In this document: piece by piece, positions 45,819 through 53,071 of the stretch
Layout: every line of letters begins with the position of its first letter
Numbering within the stretch: position 1 is the first letter of the stretch
From: a virus
Direction: 5' to 3' (one strand)
Length of the DNA stretch: 64,000 bases
Virus record (IMG/VR): IMGVR_UViG_3300037147_000124
Span: 1-64,000 of that record
Translations under genes and position numbers: made by a program
The notes under the pieces: generated by a model
The model's database searches: none
What the model was told of the DNA's origin: nothing
Seen by the model: only the letters and a program-made list of their open reading frames with translations

Positions 45819-46001
45819 ATGGCGACCGTCGTTTCCGTCAACCACATCGATCTCTTTGACACCACACAGCTGGATGCGGAGTTCCGCGCCAGCAAGGAGC
45901 GTAAGAATGGCACCCAAAGCCGCACAGAAGAAGTCCCCAGCAGCTCAGAAGCTGGCCAAGCAGGGCGCACCAGTCACAGCACCGACCAAGCGGCAGGGTA
46001 A
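45819..46001 (+). CDS. hypothetical protein, 60 aa
   Basis: GGAGGG lies 4 nt before the ATG. The first 28 residues (MATVVSVNHIDLFDTTQLDA) look ordered; the rest is Ser/Thr/Gln-rich and overlaps the next gene by 95 nt in another phase. The overlap is longer than most in this genome. Confidence 0.5.
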   Translation: MATVVSVNHIDLFDTTQLDAEFRASKERKNGTQSRTEEVPSSSEAGQAGRTSHSTDQAAG

Positions 46002-46377
46002 GGCCGTCCTGGCGCCGGTGGTCCCGATCACCGTGAAGTCCCTGGTCAAGCCCCGTCCCGCTCCGATCCCACTGGCAGCCGCTCAGCCTCACCCTGATCC
46101 GTCCAGCATTGCCCGCAAGGCAATGCAGTTGCGTCAGCAGGTCGGAAAGAAGGTCGATGGCTACGGAGCACCGGCTCCAGTCATCCGCAAGGTCGCTGAG
46201 TATCTCATCCGCTTCGAAGATGGCACGGTGTTGCACGCAGTTGGACCGCACGCCGACGTGCTCGTTCGTTTCACCGACGAGTGCAATTCGATCTGCCTCG
46301 CCGAGGGCAAGGCCTACTACGACGGCCCGGCCATGACGAAGTACACCCCCGAGGAGTGGGCGGCCCGGCAGCTGTAA
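45907..46377 (+). CDS. hypothetical protein with basic N-terminus, 156 aa
   Basis: AAGGAG precedes the ATG. A Lys/Ala/Pro-rich N-terminal 65 residues lead to a compact C-terminal domain (IRKVAEYLIRFEDGTVLHAVG...). The terminator at 46396 follows. No family is recognised. Confidence 0.6.
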   Translation: MAPKAAQKKSPAAQKLAKQGAPVTAPTKRQGKAVLAPVVPITVKSLVKPRPAPIPLAAAQPHPDPSSIARKAMQLRQQVGKKVDGYGAPAPVIRKVAEYLIRFEDGTVLHAVGPHADVLVRFTDECNSICLAEGKAYYDGPAMTKYTPEEWAARQL

Positions 46378-46395
46378 CACTCTTCCCGCACACTC

Positions 46396-46424
46396 AAGGC
46401 CCTGTCGCTCTGGCAGGGCCTTTC
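46396..46424 (+). terminator. Rho-independent terminator
   Basis: AAGGCCCTG (46396-46404) pairs with CAGGGCCTT (46414-46422) around a 9-nt loop, with a short T-rich end. It closes the unit ending with the 156-aa gene. The next ATG lies 5 nt after it. Confidence 0.75.
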
Positions 46425-46428
46425 TACT

Positions 46429-46815
46429 ATGCCAAGAGACATCACACCGCTTTATCAAGGCGCCTACGAGAAGACCTGTGGGCAGACCTGCGTCGCAATG
46501 GCCGCCGGCGTGTCCAGGGAGGCCGCGATCGCCGCCGTGGGCATGCCGGCAGGCACCTGGGGCGCCGACCTCAAGCGCGGGCTTGCCAAGCTCGGCATTC
46601 GTACCGGCAAGACGCGCACGCTGCGCCACAACGCGGGCGCACCCCAGTTCGGCATCGTCAACATCAACTACCGGGTCAACGGCCGCAAGGTGCGCCGCCC
46701 TGGCCACTGGCTGCTGGTGTGGGATGGGCTGATCTATGACCCGTTGCCCCCGGACCACGAGTGGCGCCCTCCGGGTGAGTTCATCTCCGGCTTCGACATC
46801 CTCGACATCGACTAG
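46429..46815 (+). CDS. C39-like papain-fold cysteine peptidase, 128 aa
   Basis: Gln10 and Cys17 (YQGAYEKTCGQT), His93 (RPGHWLLVWDG) and Asp104 (LIYDP) are spaced and framed as in peptidase C39-type domains, which use Gln/Cys/His/Asp. There is no transporter domain and no signal peptide. It could cleave a phage or host polypeptide, or be an inactive relative. There is no SD directly before the ATG, which lies 5 nt past a terminator stem. Confidence 0.6.
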   Translation: MPRDITPLYQGAYEKTCGQTCVAMAAGVSREAAIAAVGMPAGTWGADLKRGLAKLGIRTGKTRTLRHNAGAPQFGIVNINYRVNGRKVRRPGHWLLVWDGLIYDPLPPDHEWRPPGEFISGFDILDID

Positions 46816-47060
46816 TTGGCGGAGGGAAGGGGGCCGCGCAACGGGGTTAGGAGGTTCGAGTGCCTACTGACTGTCAGTGGGTTCTCAATGATTGACCCGA
46901 GTACGTGGAACCTCTTAGATTCATGCCTATTCTGACTTAGTTGTGCCGTGAGTCTTTGACGGGTGTCCGGTAGGGTGTCATGCTCTTTCTACCTTCTTAC
47001 ATTGAGTAGTGCTTAAAGACTTTAAGTAAGTCTTAACTATTGAGTACCTCTTAATCAGTC

Positions 47061-47091
47061 AGTACATCTCTACGTGATGTACTGCTTTTAT
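47061..47091 (+). terminator. hairpin terminator
   Basis: AGTACATC (47061-47068) pairs with GATGTACT (47076-47083) around a 7-nt loop and is followed by GCTTTTATT. It would stop transcription coming from the C39-like gene. Confidence 0.7.
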
Positions 47092-47105
47092 TAAGTACCT
47101 CTAAA

Positions 47106-47164
47106 GAGCGGGGTCCTCCCGCTCGATCCTTTGGTAGATCCAGACCATCCCGCATGCTCAGTCA
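47106..47164 (+). promoter_or_regulatory. hairpin + TTTGGTA/CATGCT promoter
   Basis: A 7-bp hairpin GAGCGGG/CCCGCTC (47106-47124) precedes CCTTTGGTAG. TTGGTA is at 47131-47136, then 16 nt, then CATGCT at 47153-47158. The message would start near 47165 with a leader of about 35 nt before the TTG start at 47199. Confidence 0.6.
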
Positions 47165-47198
47165 TGTGGCCGGTCACCGGCTCCAGAGGAGAACTATC

Positions 47199-47525
47199 TT
47201 GACCACCCCAAACGATCTTTCCCGGCTGCTCGACGAGGACACCAAGTCCGAACCGCGCAACCACACCTGGCTGGTGAGCTTCACGGCGAAACTGCCCTCC
47301 GACCTGCTCCCTGCCGAAGAAGGCATCTGTCCGAACTGTGGCGAAGAGCATGACCCCGAAGAGATGCGCATCGTCAACGATGAGGTCACCATTCTGGGCA
47401 CCCTCGACGGCCAGGTCATCATCGACCGCGTGCGCGCCCGGGTCCTCGATCCGGAGAACATTCCCGTCCTGACGGATTTCTGTTTGACCGGCTTGAAGCA
47501 CCTGGCCATGGCGGAGGTGTACTAG
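47199..47525 (+). CDS. hypothetical protein with CxxC, 108 aa, TTG start
   Basis: AGGAG lies 8 nt before the TTG. The sequence ICPNCGEEHDPEEM is a CxxC-H metal knuckle within a beta-rich protein. It is the first gene of the unit that includes a phosphatase and a deaminase. The function is unknown. Confidence 0.6.
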   Translation: MTTPNDLSRLLDEDTKSEPRNHTWLVSFTAKLPSDLLPAEEGICPNCGEEHDPEEMRIVNDEVTILGTLDGQVIIDRVRARVLDPENIPVLTDFCLTGLKHLAMAEVY

Positions 47526-47905
47526 TGTCGACCGACCGTATCCTCGACCCCTCCCGCGAGCAGTTTGCCATCCGCGTGCCTGAAGGCGAGACCCGCATCG
47601 TCCTGGTCACGCCGGATGTGCCCTTGTTCTGCAACCACTGTCACGACACCGAAGCTCCTGAGTACCGCCTGCGGCGCGCCGCCGGCAAGTACATCGCCCT
47701 CTGCTTCAAGAACGGCGAGGGCTGCTGGGAGCGCACCACCGTTCCCCAGTGCGAGTACACCGACAACCAGGGTGTGCAGTGCCTGTTCGAGTCGGAATGG
47801 GAAGTTCGCTTCGGTAGTGACCAGCTGATGCGCACCAACCGCTGCGTTGCGCACGTGGGTCCCGCGCTGTGTGATGTCGGCGAGCACCGGGTCTTTCCGA
47901 TCTAA
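47525..47905 (+). CDS. Cys-rich hypothetical protein, 126 aa, GTG start
   Basis: The GTG overlaps the upstream TAG (TAGTG). Cysteines occur as FCNHCHD, LCFKNGEGCW, QCEY, QCLF and NRCVAHVGPALC, suggesting one or two zinc sites. No family is recognised. Confidence 0.6.
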   Translation: MSTDRILDPSREQFAIRVPEGETRIVLVTPDVPLFCNHCHDTEAPEYRLRRAAGKYIALCFKNGEGCWERTTVPQCEYTDNQGVQCLFESEWEVRFGSDQLMRTNRCVAHVGPALCDVGEHRVFPI

Positions 47906-48057
47906 GGGTTGGGCTCCTCCCGGACGTTCTGAGAGGCATCTCTCCCCAATTTCCCCTTTGTCTTTCCCCCTGTTATTTGTACCTGCCTTTCAAGTACCGG
48001 GCGGGAGGAATAGCGCACCAGCGCTGACCTCCCGCTCCCAACCCCTAAGGAAAACCC
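47906..48057 (+). promoter_or_regulatory. structured leader of the phosphatase gene
   Basis: No gene is seen in these 150 nt. GGGTTGGG (47906-47913) can close on CCCAACCC (48037-48044). Inside it, GCGGGAGG (48001-48008) pairs with CCTCCCGC (48028-48035) and encloses AGCGC/GCGCT. The ribosome site AAGG lies just outside the closing stem. The nested shape suggests a regulated leader, but no riboswitch class is recognised. Confidence 0.45.
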
Positions 48058-48522
48058 GTGTCCCAAGATACGAACCTCGGCTATCGCTCCAACTTCCCAC
48101 TCACCAAGATCCTCGATCGCCTCTATCTCGGCGGCTTTCAGGACGCTCTTAACCTGCGCGGCCAGAACCCGCTCGGCATCACCCACATCTGCAACTGCAC
48201 CAGCGAGAAGCTGGATCTGCCTCGTGCCAAGTTCAACATCATCCAGATGGACCAGCTGGACGGTCACGAGTGGCACACCCAGAAGCTCTACGGCGCGGTC
48301 GACTGGATCCACCAGGCCCTGCGGGGCGGCGGTAAGGTCCTGGTCCACTGTCATGCGGGTGCGAGCCGCTCCCCTACCCTGGTCGCCTGCTACCTCTACA
48401 CCTGTGGCTTCGGCTTCTACGAGTCCCTCGATGAGCTGCGCAAACAACGGCCCATCATCAACCCGGCGCCGGCAATTGTGATCAGCGCCAAGCGGGCCTT
48501 TGGTATCACCCCTGTCGCATAG
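48058..48522 (+). CDS. dual-specificity protein phosphatase
   Basis: The active-site loop is HCHAGASRS at residues 97-105 (Cys98 nucleophile, Arg104), the CX5R signature of dual-specificity phosphatases. Asp68 (DQLD) is a plausible general acid. The start LTKILDRLYLGG matches the family N-terminus. The 154-aa length is typical. It would remove phosphate from Tyr/Ser/Thr of phage or host proteins, or perhaps from RNA 5' ends. GTG start, AAGG upstream. Confidence 0.88.
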   Translation: MSQDTNLGYRSNFPLTKILDRLYLGGFQDALNLRGQNPLGITHICNCTSEKLDLPRAKFNIIQMDQLDGHEWHTQKLYGAVDWIHQALRGGGKVLVHCHAGASRSPTLVACYLYTCGFGFYESLDELRKQRPIINPAPAIVISAKRAFGITPVA

Positions 48523-48544
48523 CACTCTGGCTCTGGAGGCACGA

Positions 48545-48829
48545 ATGAGTCAAGTAATTAGCAAGGGTACGATCGCCATCTGTTCCCGTGGCCGCAAGGG
48601 CCTCGTCACATCGGACGGCCAAGTTGAAGTCAGCTACGAGGATGGCACGAAAGGCATGGCCTGGACCGGCGTGCATCTTGGCCCGGCAGTCCTCGGGCAG
48701 CCCTGGTCGAGCCGCAAACCCACCGCGTTGCAGCAGACAACGTCGCGTCAGTATCGCGCCATGATGGCGTTGCTTGACCGGCACACCCGCAACCTGCAGC
48801 CGCTGAAGAGTGTGGCATGCCAGAAGTAG
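48545..48829 (+). CDS. hypothetical protein, 94 aa
   Basis: GGAGG precedes the ATG. The N-terminal 60 residues form a small beta-barrel-like domain (GTIAICSRGRKGLVTSDGQVEVSYEDG). The C-terminal part is basic. A TTTGGTA string with a loosely fitting hexamer (GCACTC) occurs at the end of the phosphatase gene just upstream. Confidence 0.6.
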   Translation: MSQVISKGTIAICSRGRKGLVTSDGQVEVSYEDGTKGMAWTGVHLGPAVLGQPWSSRKPTALQQTTSRQYRAMMALLDRHTRNLQPLKSVACQK

Positions 48830-49149
48830 GCCATCGCGAGATCGTTCACACCATGCGCGATTGGCGGCGGATCGAGGTCTTCGAAGGCGATGAATGGTTC
48901 GCCGACAAGATCGTCCACCGCTACCGCGACATCCAGGAGAAACGGGTCAACGGTGAGTGGGTTCTCGACAGCTCGAAGCTGTTGAAGCGGGTCACCGGCA
49001 GGTTCCTATGTGTCGGTGGTCCTCGCAATGGCGAGCGCCTGACCTTTGAGGAGTCCCGCAACACCAAGTACGTCTCCTTCAACTGCGCTGGCGATTACGG
49101 CCGGCGCGAAGGAATTCCCAAGTCTGTCTTTGCCTGGATCGAAAGGTAA
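48817..49149 (+). CDS. hypothetical protein, 110 aa
   Basis: The soluble protein with GGPRNGERLTFEES resembles small phage proteins with a single beta-rich domain. The start overlaps the upstream gene by 13 nt; an internal ATG at 48853 (MRDWRRIEV) is possible. The function is unknown. Confidence 0.55.
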   Translation: MPEVGHREIVHTMRDWRRIEVFEGDEWFADKIVHRYRDIQEKRVNGEWVLDSSKLLKRVTGRFLCVGGPRNGERLTFEESRNTKYVSFNCAGDYGRREGIPKSVFAWIER

Positions 49150-49151
49150 TC

Positions 49152-49733
49152 ATGAGCGCCACCAAGATTGTGCCACTGGTCAAGAAGATGGACCGCTGGG
49201 AGAGCCACTTCATGCAGACGGCCATGCTGGCCGCGACTATGTCGGACGACCGTTCCACCAAGGTGGGCTGCGTCATCGTGAAGGAAAACGCCATCCTGGC
49301 AAGCGGCTGCAACACCTTTCCCCGCGGCTGCTACGTGAACGGTGAGGACCTGGAACCTCATCTGCAGATGAGGGAGTACATGGTCTCGGGAATCATCAAT
49401 CCGGAGTCTCGTGCCAGGATACTGGCCCCTATCGAGGCCCGCCACGACAAGCCCGCCAAGTACCTCTGGACCGAGCACGCCGAGCGCAACGCCATCTACG
49501 GTGTTGCCCGCCGCGGTGGACCGGCCTTGCAGGGCTCTGCCATCTATGTGCCCTGGTTCCCCTGCGCTGACTGTGCCCGGGCCATCATCCAGTCCGGCAT
49601 CTCCCAGGTAGTTGCCTACATGCCCGGCTTCGATCACCCCAAGTACGGCCCGGATTTCAAGGTAGCCGTCCAGATGTTCCGGGAGAGCGGGGTTGATGTT
49701 CGCTATGTGGAACGTCTGGAAGCGGCCAAGTAA
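49152..49733 (+). CDS. dCMP deaminase
   Basis: The zinc-dependent deaminase signature is clear: HAE at residues 109-111 (Glu111 as proton shuttle) and PCADCA (Cys138, Cys141). The 193-aa length fits phage dCMP deaminases. It would convert dCMP to dUMP, the substrate of the ThyX encoded at 12623-13351 on the other strand. An N-terminal extension carries KVGCVIVKEN, the usual strand. Confidence 0.88.
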   Translation: MSATKIVPLVKKMDRWESHFMQTAMLAATMSDDRSTKVGCVIVKENAILASGCNTFPRGCYVNGEDLEPHLQMREYMVSGIINPESRARILAPIEARHDKPAKYLWTEHAERNAIYGVARRGGPALQGSAIYVPWFPCADCARAIIQSGISQVVAYMPGFDHPKYGPDFKVAVQMFRESGVDVRYVERLEAAK

Positions 49734-49995
49734 GGCCGACACCCGCGACTTCTTCCTGCTGATGGGCTGCCAGTTCCTGAGCTACTTCATCTACAGTGTC
49801 AACGCCCGCGCCCTGGCGCAGGGCCGGATGGCGTGGACCTTCTTCACCGACCTGATCTTCGCCGCCGCCAACTACACCATCATCAAGCAGGTCAGCGAGA
49901 ACAAATCTGCCATGGGCCGCCTGGGTTACGTCCTGGGCGGGTCTTTCGGCTCAGTTCTGGCCATCCTGCTGACAAAGAAGCTGTTCGGCCAGTGA
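49708..49995 (+). CDS. small membrane protein, 95 aa
   Basis: Two or three hydrophobic stretches (FFLLMGCQFLSYFIYSV, WTFFTDLIFAAANYTII, LGGSFGSVLAILL) are present. It overlaps the end of the deaminase gene by 26 nt. The start could also be the ATG at 49693. It is unrecognised. Confidence 0.55.
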   Translation, partial: WNVWKRPSKADTRDFFLLMGCQFLSYFIYSVNARALAQGRMAWTFFTDLIFAAANYTIIKQVSENKSAMGRLGYVLGGSFGSVLAILLTKKLFGQ

Positions 49996-50005
49996 GCCGC
50001 AAAAT

Positions 50006-50015
50006 CCTATACTAG
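50006..50015 (+). promoter_or_regulatory. CCTATACTAG motif
   Basis: The 10-mer lies 11 nt before the ATG at 50026, with an SD-like GGAAGGG in between. It is the same string as at 53041 and 61614. It is a candidate -10 or late-promoter element; no shared -35 is visible upstream. Confidence 0.5.
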
Positions 50016-50025
50016 GAAGGGTCGT

Positions 50026-50760
50026 ATGAGCACACCAGGGTTGATCCCCTCACCCGAAGACCTTTCTCCCTCCTGCACACCGGCACTTCCCGCCCCCAAA
50101 GTGAACATCAACAGCCTCATGGCTCGTGATGAGGACCTGGGGCTGACCACGGAAGAGCAACAGGAGCTGGAAACCTACCAATCTGCCCTCATCATCCTCG
50201 GCCCCGCCGCCGGCGCCGTCCTCGTGTGTCCCGGCAACCAGGACAACGTGGCGGACGAGGACAAGTGTCCCTACTCGTCCAAGTGCCCCCTCCTGCGCGC
50301 CCGCAAGGCGCCCGCGGATCGACTCTGCCCGATCGAACGCAAGATCGTCGAAGAGCGCTTCGGGGCCTGGTGCCGGGAGATGGAAACCGAGCCCGATACC
50401 CTCAACGAGTCCAACCGCGTCGCCATCTCTGATCTCTGCTGGCTCGACCTGCAGGAGCAGCGCTGCCTGCACATCGTCGACAAGGGCGAGCAGGCCCGGC
50501 TCACCGTTACCAACCCGAAGGATGTGCACCCCGAGACCCTGTTGCCTATCTCGTGGGAGAAAGTCATCCATCCGAACGTCGAGCTTTTGGTACAGCTGCA
50601 GACGCAGCGCAGGATGATCTTGAAGGATTGGATGCTCACTCCGGAACAACGCTGGAAGAAGGCGAAGGCGGAGAACAAGGGAACCGGGAAGGACCTGAGC
50701 AGCAAACAGTCCGCACGAGCGGACCTGCTGCGCAAGGGAACGGTTTCACCACAAGTTTAG
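50026..50760 (+). CDS. Cys-rich conserved phage protein, possible small terminase, 244 aa
   Basis: A Cys pattern (CPGNQDNVADEDKCPYSSKC ... LCPIERK) suggests a zinc or structural site. The C-terminal part (QTQRRMILKDWMLTPEQRWKKAK) is helical and basic. It lies some 4.6 kb before the large terminase. A small-terminase role is guesswork from position. The family is not recognised with certainty. Confidence 0.5.
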   Translation: MSTPGLIPSPEDLSPSCTPALPAPKVNINSLMARDEDLGLTTEEQQELETYQSALIILGPAAGAVLVCPGNQDNVADEDKCPYSSKCPLLRARKAPADRLCPIERKIVEERFGAWCREMETEPDTLNESNRVAISDLCWLDLQEQRCLHIVDKGEQARLTVTNPKDVHPETLLPISWEKVIHPNVELLVQLQTQRRMILKDWMLTPEQRWKKAKAENKGTGKDLSSKQSARADLLRKGTVSPQV

Positions 50761-50844
50761 CGATACCCCACACGGAGAGAAGGTTGCTCCGAATACGGGC
50801 CGGGAGGGTTCACTCTCCCGGCTTAGTTCTCTTACGAGGTAGCA

Positions 50845-52224
50845 ATGTCGAAGCGCGAACGCGGCAGGCCAAGAGCAGGCGTCACCTACGAGCAGATTGC
50901 AGCGGAAGTGGCTGCAGGGCAGGATTTCAACCAGATCGCCATCAAGTTCAGCGTATCGCGCGACACTGTTGACCGGCGGATCAAAGAGCACACCGGAGGC
51001 AAGAAGGGCGTCAAGAGTGCCGCCCGCAAGGCTGCCACCAAGCGTGCCGCGGACAAGAAGGCCAAGGCCGCTCCGGTCAAGAGCCTCCATGCCCGCGCCA
51101 TCCTGTCCGAGCGTTCGAAGAAGGCCGACTGGAGCGCGACGCCTGAAGATTGCATCGCCGATCTCCGCTTGGTCCAGGAAAACCACTCCGACTCGTTCAT
51201 CTCACGCAACTACTACCGCGTGCACGGCAAGTACAGCGACAGTACCTGGAACTGTCATTTCGGCACGTTCGAGGAGTTCAAGCGGCGCGCTGGCCTGCAG
51301 CTCTCCCGCGGCCAGCATCACCTGGAGAAGAAGACCGCCCGCCACGCCGCCCTCGACGTCTATCGCCAGTTCTTCCTCGAAGAAGTGAAGCCCTGGGTCG
51401 GCAAGTACGAACTCAAGCAGACCGATGGCCGCATCAAGACCATGCTGATCGGCAGCGATCTGCATGATGTCGAGGCCGACCCGTTCGTCCTGTCTGTCTT
51501 CCTGGACACCGCCAAGCGCGTGCAGCCGGATGTGATCGTCCTCAATGGCGACATGTACGACGAGTACGAGTTCTCCCGCTTCGACCAGGATCCGCGGCAG
51601 GTGAACATCCGGGCACGTTACGACTTCGTGCGCGAGCAGTTCTTCAAGCCCTTGCGCAGGATCTGCCCGAATACGCAGATCGATTTCATCATCGGTAACC
51701 ACGAACAGCGCATTCTGAAGCTGCTCGCCGATCGCTCTCCCGCCATGAAGGTCCTCGTCGACCTGATGGGCGTCACCTTCTCGCAGCTGCTCGGGCTGGA
51801 CGACTTCAGGATCAACCTGATCTGCAAGAGCGACTTCGCGGCGTACAACGCCAAGGAGATGCACGAAGAGGTCAAGCGCAACTACAAGAAGTATTACGAG
51901 ACCGTGATCGTGAACCACTTCGGCGACGAAGGGTTCGCCATGTGCTCAGTCGGAGGCCACACCCACAAGCCCAAGCTCAGTTCGACGGTCAATGAAGTGA
52001 TGGGCCCCATCTGGGCGCTCACCACCGGCGCGATGGCCAAGGTAGATGCGGAGTACGTCCCCGGCAAGACCAACTATCAGCAGTCGTTTGCCCTCGTTCA
52101 CGTCGACACCTGGAGCCGCCAGGCGCTGCCCGAACACATCATGTTCACGTCACGCATGGCAGTTGTCGGCGGGAAGTTCTACTTCCGGCCCGAGCCGGAA
52201 GAAGAAGCGCAGCTCGCTGCGTAG
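50845..52224 (+). CDS. HTH-metallophosphoesterase fusion, 459 aa
   Basis: Residues about 14-48 (TYEQIAAEVAAGQDFNQIAI then VSRDTVDRRIKEH) form a helix-turn-helix. A Lys/Ala linker follows, then a homing-endonuclease-like segment (WNCHFGTFEEFKRRAGL). The C-terminal domain is a calcineurin-like phosphoesterase: D-x-H at 205-207, GDMYD at 235-239, GNHE at 284-287, His358 and GHTH at 371-374, all metal ligands. It would hydrolyse phosphodiesters or phosphomonoesters. The DNA-binding part suggests it acts on or near DNA. The substrate is unknown. Confidence 0.75.
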   Translation: MSKRERGRPRAGVTYEQIAAEVAAGQDFNQIAIKFSVSRDTVDRRIKEHTGGKKGVKSAARKAATKRAADKKAKAAPVKSLHARAILSERSKKADWSATPEDCIADLRLVQENHSDSFISRNYYRVHGKYSDSTWNCHFGTFEEFKRRAGLQLSRGQHHLEKKTARHAALDVYRQFFLEEVKPWVGKYELKQTDGRIKTMLIGSDLHDVEADPFVLSVFLDTAKRVQPDVIVLNGDMYDEYEFSRFDQDPRQVNIRARYDFVREQFFKPLRRICPNTQIDFIIGNHEQRILKLLADRSPAMKVLVDLMGVTFSQLLGLDDFRINLICKSDFAAYNAKEMHEEVKRNYKKYYETVIVNHFGDEGFAMCSVGGHTHKPKLSSTVNEVMGPIWALTTGAMAKVDAEYVPGKTNYQQSFALVHVDTWSRQALPEHIMFTSRMAVVGGKFYFRPEPEEEAQLAA

Positions 52225-52234
52225 GAGCCGTCCC

Positions 52235-52423
52235 ATGAACTCGTTCCGCGTCATCGAGGGTCAGATCGTCGAAGACATCTCCCCCTCCCAGGTACCACTC
52301 TTCCACCGCGCTGCATGGGAGATTGCTGAGAAACTCTGTACGAACGGAAAGGCCGACGTCACCAAGGTCTTCGACATCCTCGATTCGTACTTCCACATCC
52401 CGCCCGGCCAGCCTTCCCGTTAG
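52235..52423 (+). CDS. hypothetical protein, 62 aa
   Basis: AGGAG precedes the ATG. The helical product MNSFRVIEGQIVEDISPSQV... ends in a Pro/Ser tail. The role is unknown. It lies between the phosphoesterase and the JAMM peptidase. Confidence 0.55.
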   Translation: MNSFRVIEGQIVEDISPSQVPLFHRAAWEIAEKLCTNGKADVTKVFDILDSYFHIPPGQPSR

Positions 52424-52438
52424 CAGAAAGACAATCTG

Positions 52439-52873
52439 ATGCAGGCCATGAATATCTTCGTGGACGCAACCCAACAGCGCACCTTCAAAAGGCGCGCTGT
52501 TGCTGCGTTCCATAAGGACAAAGAGTATATGGAGGCTATCTTCGTCCGCCGGGGCGTTGGTGAGTTCCACGTCGTCAAGTTCATCAAGCTCAAGCTGCTC
52601 AAGCAGGGTCCCGAGATCGTCGACTCCGACGACGTCGAGTACCAGGCGCTGAAGAACGAGGCCAAGAACCTGGGGCTCGAGTTTGGCACCGTCCACACCC
52701 ATCTCTACAACGACTCGGCTCCCTCGGAATGGGACCACAAAGAGAGCGTTGGCGAAGCCCTGGTTGGAGTCTGCTCCGTCTGGACCGACGAGAAGACGCA
52801 GAAGACCCACAGCCGTATCGACTTCTGGCAGCCTCAACTGCCCTGCAAGCTGAATGTTGTTCCCTCGAAATAG
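52439..52873 (+). CDS. JAMM/MPN-type metalloprotease-like protein, 144 aa
   Basis: Residues 86-99 read HTHLYNDSAPSEWD, an exact H-x-H-x7-S-x2-D motif of JAB1/MPN/Mov34 metallo-isopeptidases, and a Glu (Glu32, in MEAIFVRRG) stands where the catalytic Glu is expected. The domain is stand-alone; phage members are usually fused to NlpC in tail proteins (lambda gpK), which is not the case here. It could cut isopeptide or peptide bonds, including host ubiquitin-like tags, but the substrate is unknown. The start is 52439 or 52448. Confidence 0.7.
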   Translation: MQAMNIFVDATQQRTFKRRAVAAFHKDKEYMEAIFVRRGVGEFHVVKFIKLKLLKQGPEIVDSDDVEYQALKNEAKNLGLEFGTVHTHLYNDSAPSEWDHKESVGEALVGVCSVWTDEKTQKTHSRIDFWQPQLPCKLNVVPSK

Positions 52874-52879
52874 GTGACC

Positions 52880-53038
52880 ATGACCACATCCCCTCTGCGG
52901 ACCTCTACCCAGGTCCGCCCCTCCCCTCTTGTCCGCGTCCCGACCAAGGTCATGAAGACCGGCGTCAGCAACTTTACCCCCGGGACGGCGACCTTCAGTC
53001 CCCGCGCCAGTGGCTCTCGCAAGCTCCGAGGGGTCTGA
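52880..53038 (+). CDS. 52-aa basic, disordered protein
   Basis: The frame MTTSPLRTSTQVRPSPLVRV... is Ser/Thr/Pro/Arg-rich and ends GSRKLRGV. AGGTG precedes the ATG. It may be a small virion or nucleic-acid-binding peptide. It is unrecognised. Confidence 0.45.
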   Translation: MTTSPLRTSTQVRPSPLVRVPTKVMKTGVSNFTPGTATFSPRASGSRKLRGV

Positions 53039-53040
53039 TC

Positions 53041-53050
53041 CCTATACTAG
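53041..53050 (+). promoter_or_regulatory. CCTATACTAG motif
   Basis: The 10-mer is followed by TAGCTTTTAGGAGATC and the ATG at 53072, leaving a leader of about 20 nt with a normal SD. It is the second copy of the motif in the right half. Confidence 0.5.
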
Positions 53051-53071
53051 ATAGCTTTTAGGAGATCAATA

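Larger units (their letters stand above)
46816..47198. promoter_or_regulatory. 380-nt AT-rich noncoding region with repeats, terminator and promoter
   Basis: No gene is seen. The stretch 46900-47100 is much more AT-rich than its surroundings. It holds three similar 16-mers: TTGAGTAGTGCTTAAA (about 47003), TTGAGTACCTCTTAAT (about 47040) and TTAAGTACCTCTAAAG (about 47091). A near-palindrome CTTAAAG-A-CTTTAAG lies at 47012-47026, and there is a CTGAC/GTCAG stem. The layout suggests protein-binding iterons, that is an origin or operator, followed by a terminator and a promoter cassette. Confidence 0.5.
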
